From assembly GCF_014489595.1 (NCBI RefSeq), contig NZ_CP060790.1, positions 2,294,001-2,358,000 of the forward strand: a stretch of 64,000 nt of DNA, read 5' to 3'. This DNA comes from Paenacidovorax monticola (GTDB lineage: Bacteria > Pseudomonadota > Gammaproteobacteria > Burkholderiales > Burkholderiaceae_C). The notes under the pieces were generated by a model that worked only from the letters and a program-made list of their open reading frames with translations, did no database searches and was not told where the DNA came from. Below, piece after piece: positions 16,818 to 25,796 of the stretch. Within the stretch, counting starts at the first letter, position 1, and every line of letters begins with the position of its first letter. The translations under genes were made by a program, and so were the position numbers.

Positions 16818-19639
16818 TCAGTCCGTCTCTTGCGCAATCCCCTGCACCGCCACGGCGCAATATTTGAATTCGGGGATCTTCCCGAACGGGTCCAGCGCCG
16901 CGTTGGTGAGCAGGTTGGCCGCGGCCTCCACGTAGGCGAAGGGCATGAACACCGCGCCGCGCGGCGTGCCGTCGTCGCGGCGCACGCGCACCCGCACGGC
17001 GCCCCGGCGCGAGCGGATGGCCGCCAGGTTGCCCGGCGCAAGCCCCAGGCGCGCCAGCTCGTCGCCATGCAGCGAGGCCGTGGCGTGCGGCTCGATCGCG
17101 TCGAGCACGGCCGAGCGCCGCGTCATGCTGCCCGTGTGCCAGTGCTCCAGCTGGCGGCCCGTGATGAGCACCATCGGGTAGTCGGCGTCGGGCCGCTCGT
17201 CGGCCGGAATGATGTCGGCCGGCACCAGCTTCACGCGGCCCGTGGGCGTGGGAAAGCGGTCCATGAACACGATGGGCTGGCCCGGGTCGTCGGCCGAGAG
17301 GCAGGGGTAGGTCACGCTCGATTCGCGCTCCAGACGCTCCCAGGTGATGCCCGCGATGGCGCCCGCCATGGCCTGGCGCATTTCCTCGTAGACGGCGGCC
17401 ACGCCGGACTCCTCGCCCTCGTAGGCCCAGTCCAGCCCCATGCCGCGCGCCATCTGCTGCACGATCCAGAGGTCGGGCCGCGCGTCGCCGGGCGGCGTGA
17501 GCGCGCGCCGGCCCATCTGCACCATGCGGTCGGTGTTGCTCACGCTGCCGGTCTTCTCGGGCCAGGCGCTCGCGGGCAGCACCACGTCGGCCAGCCAGGC
17601 GGTCTCGGTCAGGAAGATGTCCTGCACCACGAGGTGCGAGAGGCTCGCGAGCGCATGGCGCGCGTGGTTCAGGTCGGGGTCGCTCATGGCCGGGTTCTCG
17701 CCCATGATGTACATGCCGCGCACCTTGTGCGGGTCGCTGTCGTCTGCCAGTGCCTTGTGCATGATCTCGACCACGGTGTAGCCGGGCTGGGCGTCCAGCG
17801 GCATACCCCAGAAACCCTCGAACCACGCATGCGCCTCGGCGTTGTCCACGCGCTGGTAGTTGGGGAACATCATGGGGATCAGGCCCGCGTCGCTCGCGCC
17901 CTGCACATTGTTCTGCCCGCGCAGCGGGTGCAGGCCCGAGCCGGGCTTGCCGATCTGGCCCGTGACGGTGGCCAGCGCGATCAGGCAGCGCGCGTTGTCG
18001 GTGCCGTGCACGTGCTGGCTCACGCCCATGCCCCAGAGGATCATCGACCCCTTGGAGGTGGCGAACGCGCGCGCCACCTCGCGCAGCGTGGCGGCGGGCA
18101 CGCCGCAGATCGGCTCCATGGCCTCGGGGCTGTAGGCGCGCACGTTCTCGCGCAAGGCCTCGTAGTTGCTGGCCCGCTCGCGGATGAAGGCCTCGTCGGC
18201 CAGCCCCTCTTCGATCACCGTGTGGATCAGCGCGTTGAGCATGGCCACGTCGGTGTCGGGCTTGAACTGCAGCACGCGCCAGGCGTGGCGGCCGATGTCG
18301 GTCACGCGCGGGTCGGCCAGCACGATCTTCGCGCCGCGCTGGGCGGCGTTCTTCATCCAGGTGGCGGCCACGGGGTGGTTGGCCGTGGGGTTGGAGCCGA
18401 TCACGACGATGACCTCGGCATGCTCCACGTCGCCCGCCGGGTTGCTCACCGCGCCAGAGCCCACGCCTTCAAGCAGCGCGGCCACGCTGGACGCATGGCA
18501 CAGCCGCGTGCAGTGGTCCACGTTGTTGCTGCCGAAGCCCGTGCGCACGAGCTTCTGGAACAGGTAGGCTTCCTCGTTGCTGCCCTTGGCCGAACCGAAG
18601 CCCGCGAGCGCCTTGGGCCCGTGCGCGTCGCGCAGCGCGCGCAGGCCGCCCGCAGCGAGCGCCAGGGCCTCGTCCCAGGTCGCCTCGCGGAACACCTCGC
18701 GCCAGTCGTCGGGACGCACCTCGCCCTGCCAGTCCTTGGGCACGCCGCTCTTGCGCACCAGCGGCACCGTGAGGCGCTGCGGGTGGTGGGCGTAGTCGAA
18801 GCCGAAGCGCCCCTTCACGCACAGGCGGCCGTGGTTGGCCGGGCCGTCACGGCCCTCCACGCTGACGATCTTCTCGTCACGCACGTTGTAGGTGACGAGA
18901 CAGCCCACGCCGCAGAACGGGCAGACCGAGTCGACCTTGCGGTCCACCCGCTGCGGGCCGATGTGGGTCTTGGGCATGAGCGCGCCCGTGGGGCAGGCCT
19001 GCACGCATTCGCCGCAGGCCACGCAGCTGCTGTCGCCCATGGGGTCGTCGAGGTCGAAGACGATCTTGCTCTCGGCCCCGCGCAGCGCGTAGCCGATCAC
19101 GTCGTTGACCTGCTCCTCGCGGCAGGCGCGCACGCAGCGGTTGCACTGGATGCAGGCATCGAGGTGCACGGCCATGGCCGGGTGGCTCAGGTCGGGCGCG
19201 GGGCCTCGCGGCGCAGCGCCGCGAGCGCGGGGCGCACGGTCACGCCCAGCGCGCCGGCCCAGGTGCTGAGCTCGCCGTGCGGGCGTGCGGGATCGTCCTC
19301 CAGCCACTTGTGGCCCTGCTCGGGCAGGTCGGACAGCAGCATCTCGACCACCATCTGCTGGCTCTTGCGCGCGCGCGGGCTTTGCGCGCGCACCTGCATG
19401 CCCGGCGTGGGCTGGCGGCAGCAGCTCGGCGCCAGCGTGCGCTCGCCCGCGATCTCGACCACGCAGGCGCGGCAATTGCCGTCGGGGCGCAGGCCCTCGG
19501 TATGGCACAGGTGCGGAATCTCCACACCATGGCGCAGCGCGGCCTGCCAGATGGTCTCGCCCGGCCGGGCCTGCACGGGCTGGCCGTCGAGTTCGAAAGG
19601 CACGGCCTCGGCGGCGTGGGGGTGCAAAACGGCGCTCAT
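16818..19639 (-). CDS. NAD-dependent formate dehydrogenase alpha subunit, frame broken at 19194-19196
   Basis: The catalytic subunit of a soluble cytoplasmic formate dehydrogenase (formate + NAD+ to CO2 + NADH), about 940 residues after repair; no Tat signal is present. The N-terminus (from the ATG at 19637-19639) is a 2Fe-2S domain with C-H-T-E-G-L and C-R-A-C. Two ferredoxin blocks follow (C-I-Q-C-N-R-C and C-V-A-C-G-E-C), then the C-P-F-C-G-V-G-C cluster and the bis-MGD domain with metal-ligand Cys in T-R-L-C-H-A-S. A missing G in the GGG run at 19194-19196 separates the 2Fe-2S domain from the rest; one base restores A-P-R-P-D-L-S-H-P. The start overlaps the upstream fused subunit stop by four bases. 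Confidence 0.9.
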
Positions 19640-21537
19640 GGCTGGGCCTCCGGTGCGGCGGGCGGAATGCGCTCGGTACGCACGCCGGCGCGCGGCGGTG
19701 GCAGGTCGCCGGGCCAGGGGGCTTCGCCCACCTCGTGCGGAAAATACTTGTGGATGCAGCGGATCGGGTTCGGCGCGGCCTGGCCCAGGCCGCAGATGGA
19801 CGCATCGCCCATCACGAGCGCGAGGTCGTCCAGCGTGTCGGCGTCCCAGCGCGGCGCTTCCATGAGCTGCGCGGCCTTGGCCGTGCCCACGCGGCAGGGC
19901 GTGCACTGGCCGCAGCTCTCGTGCGCGAAGAAGCGCATGACATTGAGCGCCGCGTCGCGCGCGCGGTCGTGCTGGCTCAGCACGATGACGGCGGCCGATC
20001 CGATGAAGCAGCCATGCGGCTGCAGCGTATCGAAGTCGAGCGGCACATCGGCCAGGCGCGCGGGCAGGATGCCGCCCGAGGCGCCGCCGGGCAGGTAGGC
20101 ATAGAGTTCGTGCCCCTCGGCCATGCCACCGCAGTATTCGTCGACCAGCTCGCGCAGCGTGATGCCCGCCGGCGCGAGCTTGACGCCGGGCGCCTTCACG
20201 CGCCCGCTCACGCTGAAACTGCGCAGGCCCTGGCGGCCATGGCGGCCGAAGCCCGCGAACCACTGCGGGCCGCGCTCGACGATGTCGCGCACCCAGTACA
20301 GCGTCTCGAAGTTGTGCTCCAGCGTGGGCCGGCCGAACAGTCCCACCTGCGCGATGTAGGGCGGGCGCATGCGCGGCTCGCCGCGCTTGCCCTCGATGCT
20401 CTCGATCATCGCGGACTCCTCGCCGCAAATGTAGGCGCCCGCGCCCCGGCGCAGCTCGATGCGCGGCAGCGGGCACGGCGGGTCGGCCTGCAGCTCGTCA
20501 ATGGCGCGCTGCAGGATGGCGCGGCAGCCGTGGTACTCGTCGCGCAGGTAGATGTAACAGGCCTCGGTGCCCACGACCTGCGCGGCCACCAGCAGGCCTT
20601 CGAGGAAGCGGTGCGGGTCTCGTTCCAGGTAGGTCCGGTCCTTGAAGGTGCCGGGCTCGCCTTCGTCGATGTTCACGGCCATGAGGCGCGGCGCTGCCTG
20701 CTCGCGCACGATGCGCCACTTGCGCCCCGCCGGAAAGCCCGCCCCGCCCAGGCCGCGCAGGCCCGAATCGGCCATGGCGGCGAGCACGGACTCGGCGTCG
20801 GTCTCTCCGTTCACCACCGCCGCCGCGAGCGCATAGCCGCCGTGGGCGCGGTAGGTGGCCAGATCCGCCACGGGCGGCGCGACGGACTCGCCGCCGTGCG
20901 TGATGCCCGACTCCGGATTTGCTACGAAATGCAGAGCATCTTGCGTGCACGGATGCTGCGCCAGATGCCGCTGCGGCATGGCATCGACCGCCGCCAGCAC
21001 GGCATCGGCCGTGGCACGGGGCACGGGGCACTGGTGCACCACGGCCACCGGGGCCTGCTCGCACCGGCCCACGCAGGGCACGCCCTGCACGCGCACGTCG
21101 GAGGCCCAGCCGAGCGCCCGCACGCGCTCGGGCAGTTCGCGCAGCAGCTCGCGCGCACCGGCCATCTCGCAGGCCAGGCTCTCGCACACGTGCACCACGA
21201 GGCGCGGCACGGCCGCATCGCCGCGCACGATCTCGAAGTGGTGGTAGAAGCTCGCCACCTCGTAGACCTCGGCCATGGACAGGTTCATGAGGCGCGCCAG
21301 GGCCACCAGGTGGCGCTCGTGCAGCGCGCCATGGTGGTCGTTGACCCGGTGCAGGTGCTCGATGAGGCGGTCGCGCGCGTAGCCTTCTGGCGGCCGCGGG
21401 CCGATGAGGGCCTGTACCTCGGCGAGCGCCTGTTCCTCGGGCTGGCGGCCCTTGAGGCGGCCCTTGCGGCGGATGCGCTCGCGCAGGTCGTCTACCGTGG
21501 CGACGGCCACGGCGGCGGGTTCATTTCGGGAGATCAT
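19636..21537 (-). CDS. NAD-dependent formate dehydrogenase diaphorase subunit, NuoE-NuoF fusion
   Basis: A 633-residue fusion that accepts electrons from the alpha subunit and reduces NAD+. Residues about 1-165 are a NuoE-like thioredoxin-fold 2Fe-2S domain (C-E-S-L-A-C and C-V-G-R-C). Residues about 230-600 are NuoF-like: a Gly-rich FMN/NADH site at G-L-R-G-L-G-G-A-G-F-P, G-A-Y-I-C-G-E-E, and a 4Fe-4S site at S-C-G-Q-C-T-P-C-R completed by a Cys in S-I-C-G-L. In Cupriavidus FdsGBACD these two parts are separate genes; the fused two-subunit form resembles Methylobacterium FDH1. It is the first gene of the formate block and overlaps the alpha subunit by four bases. Confidence 0.9.
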   Translation of the reverse strand: MISRNEPAAVAVATVDDLRERIRRKGRLKGRQPEEQALAEVQALIGPRPPEGYARDRLIEHLHRVNDHHGALHERHLVALARLMNLSMAEVYEVASFYHHFEIVRGDAAVPRLVVHVCESLACEMAGARELLRELPERVRALGWASDVRVQGVPCVGRCEQAPVAVVHQCPVPRATADAVLAAVDAMPQRHLAQHPCTQDALHFVANPESGITHGGESVAPPVADLATYRAHGGYALAAAVVNGETDAESVLAAMADSGLRGLGGAGFPAGRKWRIVREQAAPRLMAVNIDEGEPGTFKDRTYLERDPHRFLEGLLVAAQVVGTEACYIYLRDEYHGCRAILQRAIDELQADPPCPLPRIELRRGAGAYICGEESAMIESIEGKRGEPRMRPPYIAQVGLFGRPTLEHNFETLYWVRDIVERGPQWFAGFGRHGRQGLRSFSVSGRVKAPGVKLAPAGITLRELVDEYCGGMAEGHELYAYLPGGASGGILPARLADVPLDFDTLQPHGCFIGSAAVIVLSQHDRARDAALNVMRFFAHESCGQCTPCRVGTAKAAQLMEAPRWDADTLDDLALVMGDASICGLGQAAPNPIRCIHKYFPHEVGEAPWPGDLPPPRAGVRTERIPPAAPEAQP

Positions 21538-21647
21538 GGAAGCCGGAAAAATCGTGGGAAAAGCGGGCGCAGGCAGTGTGCGCCCCCGCCCCGCCCGGCG
21601 TCAATGCGCGCGGTCCCATCCCGCAGGAATGCCGCGCCGGAACTCGG

Positions 21648-22739
21648 TCAGGTGTTCTTGCTGATCGAGATGGTCGGGAACTTCGAGGAAAAGTCCTTGG
21701 CCTTCTGCGCAATCGTCACCGCCACGTCGCGCGCGACCTTCTTGTAGATCTGCGCGACCTCGCCATCGGGGTCGGCCACCACGGTGGGCTTGCCGCTGTC
21801 GGCCTGCAGGCGGATCTGCATGTTCAGCGGCAGCGCGCCCAGATAGTCCATTCCGTATTCCTGCGCCATCTTCTTGCCGCCATCGGCGCCGAAGATATGC
21901 TCCACATGGCCGCAGTTGCTGCAGACATGCACGGCCATGTTCTCCACGATGCCGAGGATGGGCACGCCCACCTTCTCGAACATCTTGATGCCCTTCTTGG
22001 CGTCGAGCAGCGCGATGTCCTGCGGCGTGGTGACGATCACCGCGCCCGTCATGGGCACACGCTGGCTCAGCGTGAGCTGGATGTCGCCCGTACCGGGCGG
22101 CATGTCGATGATGAGGTAGTCCAGGTCCTTCCAGTTGGTCTGGCGCAGCAGCTGTTCCAGCGCCTGGGTGGCCATGGGGCCGCGCCAGATCATGGCCTCG
22201 TCGGGGTCCACCAGGAAGCCGATCGACATGACCTGCACGCCGTAGTTCTCCAGCGGCTCCATGGTCTTGCCGTCCTCGCTCTCGGGGCGGCGATTGATGC
22301 CCAGCATCATGGGCTGGCTGGGGCCGTAGATGTCGGCATCGAGCACGCCCACGCTGGCCCCCTCGGCGGCCAGGGCCAGCGCGAGGTTGGCGGCCGTGGT
22401 GCTCTTGCCCACGCCGCCCTTGCCCGAAGCCACGGCAATGATGTTCTTGACCTGCGGCAGCAGCTGCACGCCGCGCTGCACGGCATGGGCGATCACCTTG
22501 GTGGCGATGTTGACCGACACGTTCTCCACGCCGGCAACGCCCTTGGCCGCCGCGACGAACTGGCGGCGCAGCTCGGGCACCAGGCTCTTGGCCGGGTAGC
22601 CCAGCTCCACGTCGAAGGCCACGTCGCCGCCCGCGATCTGCACGTTGCGCACGGCACGCGTGCTGACGAAATCCTTGCCCGTGTGGGGGTCCAGCACGCT
22701 GGCGATTGCCGCCAAAAGGCCTTGTTCTGTGACTGCCAT
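21648..22739 (-). CDS. apbC: Iron-sulfur cluster carrier protein Mrp/ApbC
   Basis: A 363-residue Mrp/NBP35-family P-loop ATPase that binds and transfers Fe-S clusters in the cytoplasm. An N-terminal DUF59/MIP18-like domain (about 1-90) is followed by the ATPase domain, whose deviant Walker A is G-K-G-G-V-G-K-S-T at about 106-114. The C-x-x-C that holds the bridging cluster is C-S-N-C, near residue 272. Length and domain order are typical. It sits 110 bases upstream of a block with many Fe-S subunits, a sensible neighbour for cluster delivery. Adjacency is not proof of a link, since Mrp is a general factor. The region between (21538-21647) shows no clear promoter. Confidence 0.95.
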   Translation of the reverse strand: MAVTEQGLLAAIASVLDPHTGKDFVSTRAVRNVQIAGGDVAFDVELGYPAKSLVPELRRQFVAAAKGVAGVENVSVNIATKVIAHAVQRGVQLLPQVKNIIAVASGKGGVGKSTTAANLALALAAEGASVGVLDADIYGPSQPMMLGINRRPESEDGKTMEPLENYGVQVMSIGFLVDPDEAMIWRGPMATQALEQLLRQTNWKDLDYLIIDMPPGTGDIQLTLSQRVPMTGAVIVTTPQDIALLDAKKGIKMFEKVGVPILGIVENMAVHVCSNCGHVEHIFGADGGKKMAQEYGMDYLGALPLNMQIRLQADSGKPTVVADPDGEVAQIYKKVARDVAVTIAQKAKDFSSKFPTISISKNT

Positions 22740-22858
22740 TTTCGAGATTACTCCTGTGGGTGGGGTAGTCTAGCGAAGCCAGCCAACCCCAGCGCGCGCC
22801 GGACAATGCGCGCGGCCCCGCGCCCCGCCCCTCTTCCCGAGCTTTCCCAAGGACTTCC

Positions 22859-23434
22859 GTGAAATTCAAGCCCGCCCCAAACTCCCTGTTTGCGATCCTG
22901 CTGCGTTCGCGCTGGTGGATCAGCTTCGCGGTGGCCGGGGTGATCGCGCTCGTGGCGTTCGCCCTGCTGCCGCGCGAGATCGCGCCGTTCGCGGCCATCG
23001 GGGCGCTGCCGATCTTCGCGGTGGGCTGCGTCGCCGCCTGGCGCCAGTGGCGCGCCCCCAGCCCGGCCCAGGTGGAGCAGGCCCTGGCCACGGCGGCCGG
23101 CCAGCCCTGGAAGGCCTTCGCCGACACGCTCGCGCGCGCCTGGGAGGCCGAGGGCTATACCGTGCAGCGTCCGGGTGCCGCGCAGGCCGCCTACGACTTC
23201 CGGATCGAGCGCAATGGCCAGCGCACGCTCGTGAGCGCCCGCCGCTGGAAGGCGGCGAACCACGGCACCGAGCCGCTGCGCGAACTGCAGGCCGCCCTGC
23301 AGGGCGAATCGGCCCAGGCCGGCGTGTACGTGGCCCTGCAGCCCCTGGGGGACAACGCCCGCCTGTACGCGCGCGACCAGGGGCTGGTGGTGCTGCAGGG
23401 AGAGGCGCTGGCCACGCTGCTGCGCAAGGCCTGA
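22859..23434 (+). CDS. Membrane protein with a restriction-endonuclease-like (Mrr-type) domain
   Basis: A 191-residue protein starting at GTG 22859, preceded by AAGGA. Two hydrophobic segments near residues 18-36 and 41-58 form a membrane hairpin. The cytoplasmic remainder (about 75-191) resembles the small restriction-endonuclease-like fold: Y-D-F-R-I-E-R-N-G, then V-S-A-R-R-W-K, then an E-L-Q-A-A-L helix and G-V-Y-V-A-L. The catalytic D-x(n)-ExK of active Mrr nucleases is not convincing (the Lys position reads A-R-R-W-K), so it may be inactive. The function is unknown. It is transcribed divergently from apbC, 119 bases apart. Confidence 0.6.
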   Translation: MKFKPAPNSLFAILLRSRWWISFAVAGVIALVAFALLPREIAPFAAIGALPIFAVGCVAAWRQWRAPSPAQVEQALATAAGQPWKAFADTLARAWEAEGYTVQRPGAAQAAYDFRIERNGQRTLVSARRWKAANHGTEPLRELQAALQGESAQAGVYVALQPLGDNARLYARDQGLVVLQGEALATLLRKA

Positions 23435-23513
23435 CCAGGGTTTTCCCGCCACCCGGCCGCGCAGCCCTGGCGGCACACTCGCGCACAGCACCCGCCCGAC
23501 CCCATTCCGCACC

Positions 23514-24731
23514 ATGCCCGAAGCGCCGCCCCCGCAGCCCCTGACAGGCTTGCTGCTCAGCGGCGGCGGCGCCCGGGCCGCCTACCAGGTGGGCGTGCTG
23601 GAGGCCATCGCCCAGCTGCGCCGCCTCTGCGGCCAGGCGCGGGGGCCCAACCCGTTCCCGATCATCGCGGGCACCTCGGCCGGTGCCATCAATGGTGCGG
23701 CCCTGGCCTGCGGGGCCGACCATTTCGAGCGCGCCGTGCGCCGCATCGCGCGCGCGTGGAGCCACGCCCATGCGGGCCAGATCTACCGCGCCGACTCGCT
23801 CGGCGTGATGCAGAGCGGCGCGCGCTGGCTCACCCTGCTGTCGCTGGGCTGGGCGCTGGCGCGCTGGCAGCGCACGCGCCCCCATTCGCTGCTGAACAAT
23901 GCCCCGCTGGAACAGTTGCTGTGCCGCCTCGTGCCGCTGGTGCGCCTGCCGATGCTGATCCGCCAGGGCCATCTGCGCGCGCTGGCCATCACGGCGTCGA
24001 GCTACAGCTCGGGCGAGCACGTGACCTTCTTCGAGGCCGGCACCAATGTCCCCATCTGGACACGCTCGCAGCGCAAGGCCGCGCGCGACCGCATCACGCC
24101 CGAGCACCTGCTCGCCTCGTCGGCGATCCCGTTCATCTTCCCGGCCCAGGCCGTGGACATCGAGGGCCACACCGAATACTTCGGCGACGGCTCCATGCGC
24201 CAGTCGGCCCCGCTGGCGCCCGCCATCCACCTGGGGGCCGAGCGCATCCTGGTAGTGGGCGCGGGGCGCATGCACGAACCCGCCGACGAGGCGCCCCCCA
24301 CGCCCACGTACCCCACGCTGGCGCAGATCGCCGGGCATGCGCTGTCCAACATCTTCCTGGACGCGCTCTCGGTGGATGTGGAGCGCGCGCAGCGCATCAA
24401 CCAGACGCTGTCCCTGATCCCGCCCGAGGTGCGCGCGCGCAGCAGCCTGCGGCCCGTGGAGCTGCTCGTGATCGCACCCTCGCAGCGCCTGGACGCCGTG
24501 GCCGCGCGCCATGTGACCGACCTGCCCGTGACGGTGCGCACTTTGCTCGGTGCCCTGGGCGTCACCTCGAACGCGCAGGACGTGCGCGGGGCGGCGCTGG
24601 CCAGCTACCTGCTGTTCGAGCAGGGGTACACGCGCGAACTCATGGCCCTGGGCCGTGCCGACGCCTTCGCGCGCCGCGCGGACGTCTGCCGCTTCTTCGG
24701 CTGGGACGACCCGGGCACCCCCATTCCCTGA
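23514..24731 (+). CDS. Patatin-like phospholipase family protein
   Basis: A 405-residue cytoplasmic or peripheral lipid acyl hydrolase. The oxyanion-hole G-G-G-A-R (about 17-21) and the nucleophile motif G-T-S-A-G (Ser55) are present, and the dyad Asp lies in F-G-D-G-S-M. The C-terminal extension after about residue 280 (an A-x-x-H-V-T-D-L-P region) is typical of the proteobacterial patatin group annotated as alpha/beta hydrolases of the esterase RssA type. The substrate is unknown. It follows the preceding gene on the same strand by 79 bases. Confidence 0.88.
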   Translation: MPEAPPPQPLTGLLLSGGGARAAYQVGVLEAIAQLRRLCGQARGPNPFPIIAGTSAGAINGAALACGADHFERAVRRIARAWSHAHAGQIYRADSLGVMQSGARWLTLLSLGWALARWQRTRPHSLLNNAPLEQLLCRLVPLVRLPMLIRQGHLRALAITASSYSSGEHVTFFEAGTNVPIWTRSQRKAARDRITPEHLLASSAIPFIFPAQAVDIEGHTEYFGDGSMRQSAPLAPAIHLGAERILVVGAGRMHEPADEAPPTPTYPTLAQIAGHALSNIFLDALSVDVERAQRINQTLSLIPPEVRARSSLRPVELLVIAPSQRLDAVAARHVTDLPVTVRTLLGALGVTSNAQDVRGAALASYLLFEQGYTRELMALGRADAFARRADVCRFFGWDDPGTPIP

Positions 24732-24752
24732 CGGCATATCTGCTAGATGGAA

Positions 24753-24767
24753 GCGGGCACTGCCCGC
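24753..24767 (+). other. Short hairpin between patatin and Bug genes
   Basis: GCGGGC-ACT-GCCCGC forms a perfect six-base stem with a three-base loop, 22 bases after the patatin stop. No T-run follows, so it is at most a weak or Rho-assisted stop. Confidence 0.35.
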
Positions 24768-24813
24768 TGCGGCAGCTTGCCTCCATAGTCCAGGGCCACC
24801 TGGAGACAATTGC

Positions 24814-25776
24814 ATGCAAAGAAGACATTTTTCCGGCGCGCTGCTGGCCGCCGCCGCCATGCCGTGGGCCACCCAGGCCGCCGGCCAGCCCATCCGCATC
24901 GTCGTCCCGTTCGGCCCCGGAGGCGTGGCCGACCTGACCGTGCGCAGCGTCGCGCAGAAGATGGCCGACACCACGGGCCAGCCGGTCGTCATCGACAACA
25001 AGCCCGGCGCGGGCGGCGTGGTGGCGGCCACCACCGTGGCGCATGCCGCGCCCGATGGGCTGACGCTGCTGCTCATGTCCAACGCCAGCGCGGTCAGCGA
25101 GGGGCTTTTCAAGTCGCTGCCCTACAGCGCCATCCAGGACTTCGCGCCCATCTCCCTGCTCGGCACCTTCGATCTGGCCGTACTGGTGGCGAACGACAGC
25201 CCCGTCCGCTCGCTGAAGGACCTCATTGCCCAGGCCAAGGCCCGGCCCGGCCGGCTCAACATCGGCACCATCGCCATCGGCAGCACACAGAACCTGGCGG
25301 CGGAATTGCTCAAGACCACGCTGGGCATCGACGTGCAGATCGTGCCTTTCAACGGTTCGGCCGCCGTGCTGACCGCGCTGCGCGGCAGGCAGGTCGACGC
25401 ATCGGTCGAAATCCTGGCCCCCGTGCTGGCGCAGATCAGCGGCAAGGCGCTGCGCGCGCTGGCCGTGATGGGCGAGCACCGCGCCCCCGGGCTGCCCGAT
25501 GTGCCTACCGTGGCCGAGAGCGACCCTGCCGGCAAGGGGTTCAACGTCACGTCCTGGAATGCGCTGGCTGCGCCCGCCAGGACGCCGCCCGCCCTCATCG
25601 CCAAGCTGAACAAGGACGTGAACGCCGCCCTGGCCGCGCCCGACGTGAAGAAGCGCCTGGCAGACCTGGGCGTGGAAGCGCACGGCAGCTCGCCTCAGGA
25701 ACAGGCCGCATTGCTGGCCGGCGAAATCAAGCGCTGGAGCGCCGTGATCCAGCGCGCAGGCATCCCCCAGCAATGA
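24814..25776 (+). CDS. Bug-family tripartite tricarboxylate transporter substrate-binding protein
   Basis: A 320-residue periplasmic solute receptor of the Bug/TctC family, highly expanded in Burkholderiales. A signal peptide (M-Q-R-R-H-F start, likely cleavage after T-Q-A-A near 22) precedes P-I-R-I-V-V-P-F-G-P-G-G, the ligand-loop signature. The second signature N-L-A-A-E-L-L-K and the P-T-V-A-E-S-D segment are also present. The ligand is probably a small carboxylate but cannot be read from sequence. The start at 24814 is preceded by TGGAGA. The following porin gene starts about 20 bases on, which suggests a receptor-porin uptake unit without the TctA/TctB membrane parts. Confidence 0.9.
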   Translation: MQRRHFSGALLAAAAMPWATQAAGQPIRIVVPFGPGGVADLTVRSVAQKMADTTGQPVVIDNKPGAGGVVAATTVAHAAPDGLTLLLMSNASAVSEGLFKSLPYSAIQDFAPISLLGTFDLAVLVANDSPVRSLKDLIAQAKARPGRLNIGTIAIGSTQNLAAELLKTTLGIDVQIVPFNGSAAVLTALRGRQVDASVEILAPVLAQISGKALRALAVMGEHRAPGLPDVPTVAESDPAGKGFNVTSWNALAAPARTPPALIAKLNKDVNAALAAPDVKKRLADLGVEAHGSSPQEQAALLAGEIKRWSAVIQRAGIPQQ

Positions 25777-25796
25777 ATGAGAAGAAAGCACGCACC

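Noticed and set aside
15759..19865. A 1368-codon plus-strand open frame
   Set aside because: It lies wholly opposite the formate accessory genes and the NAD-linked alpha subunit, which have strong family motifs; the long frame is a by-product of GC-rich third codon positions.
21576..21604. TTGACG on the minus strand as the -35 box of the whole formate operon
   Set aside because: At 17 bases spacing the -10 position reads GCACAC, which is not a credible -10 hexamer.
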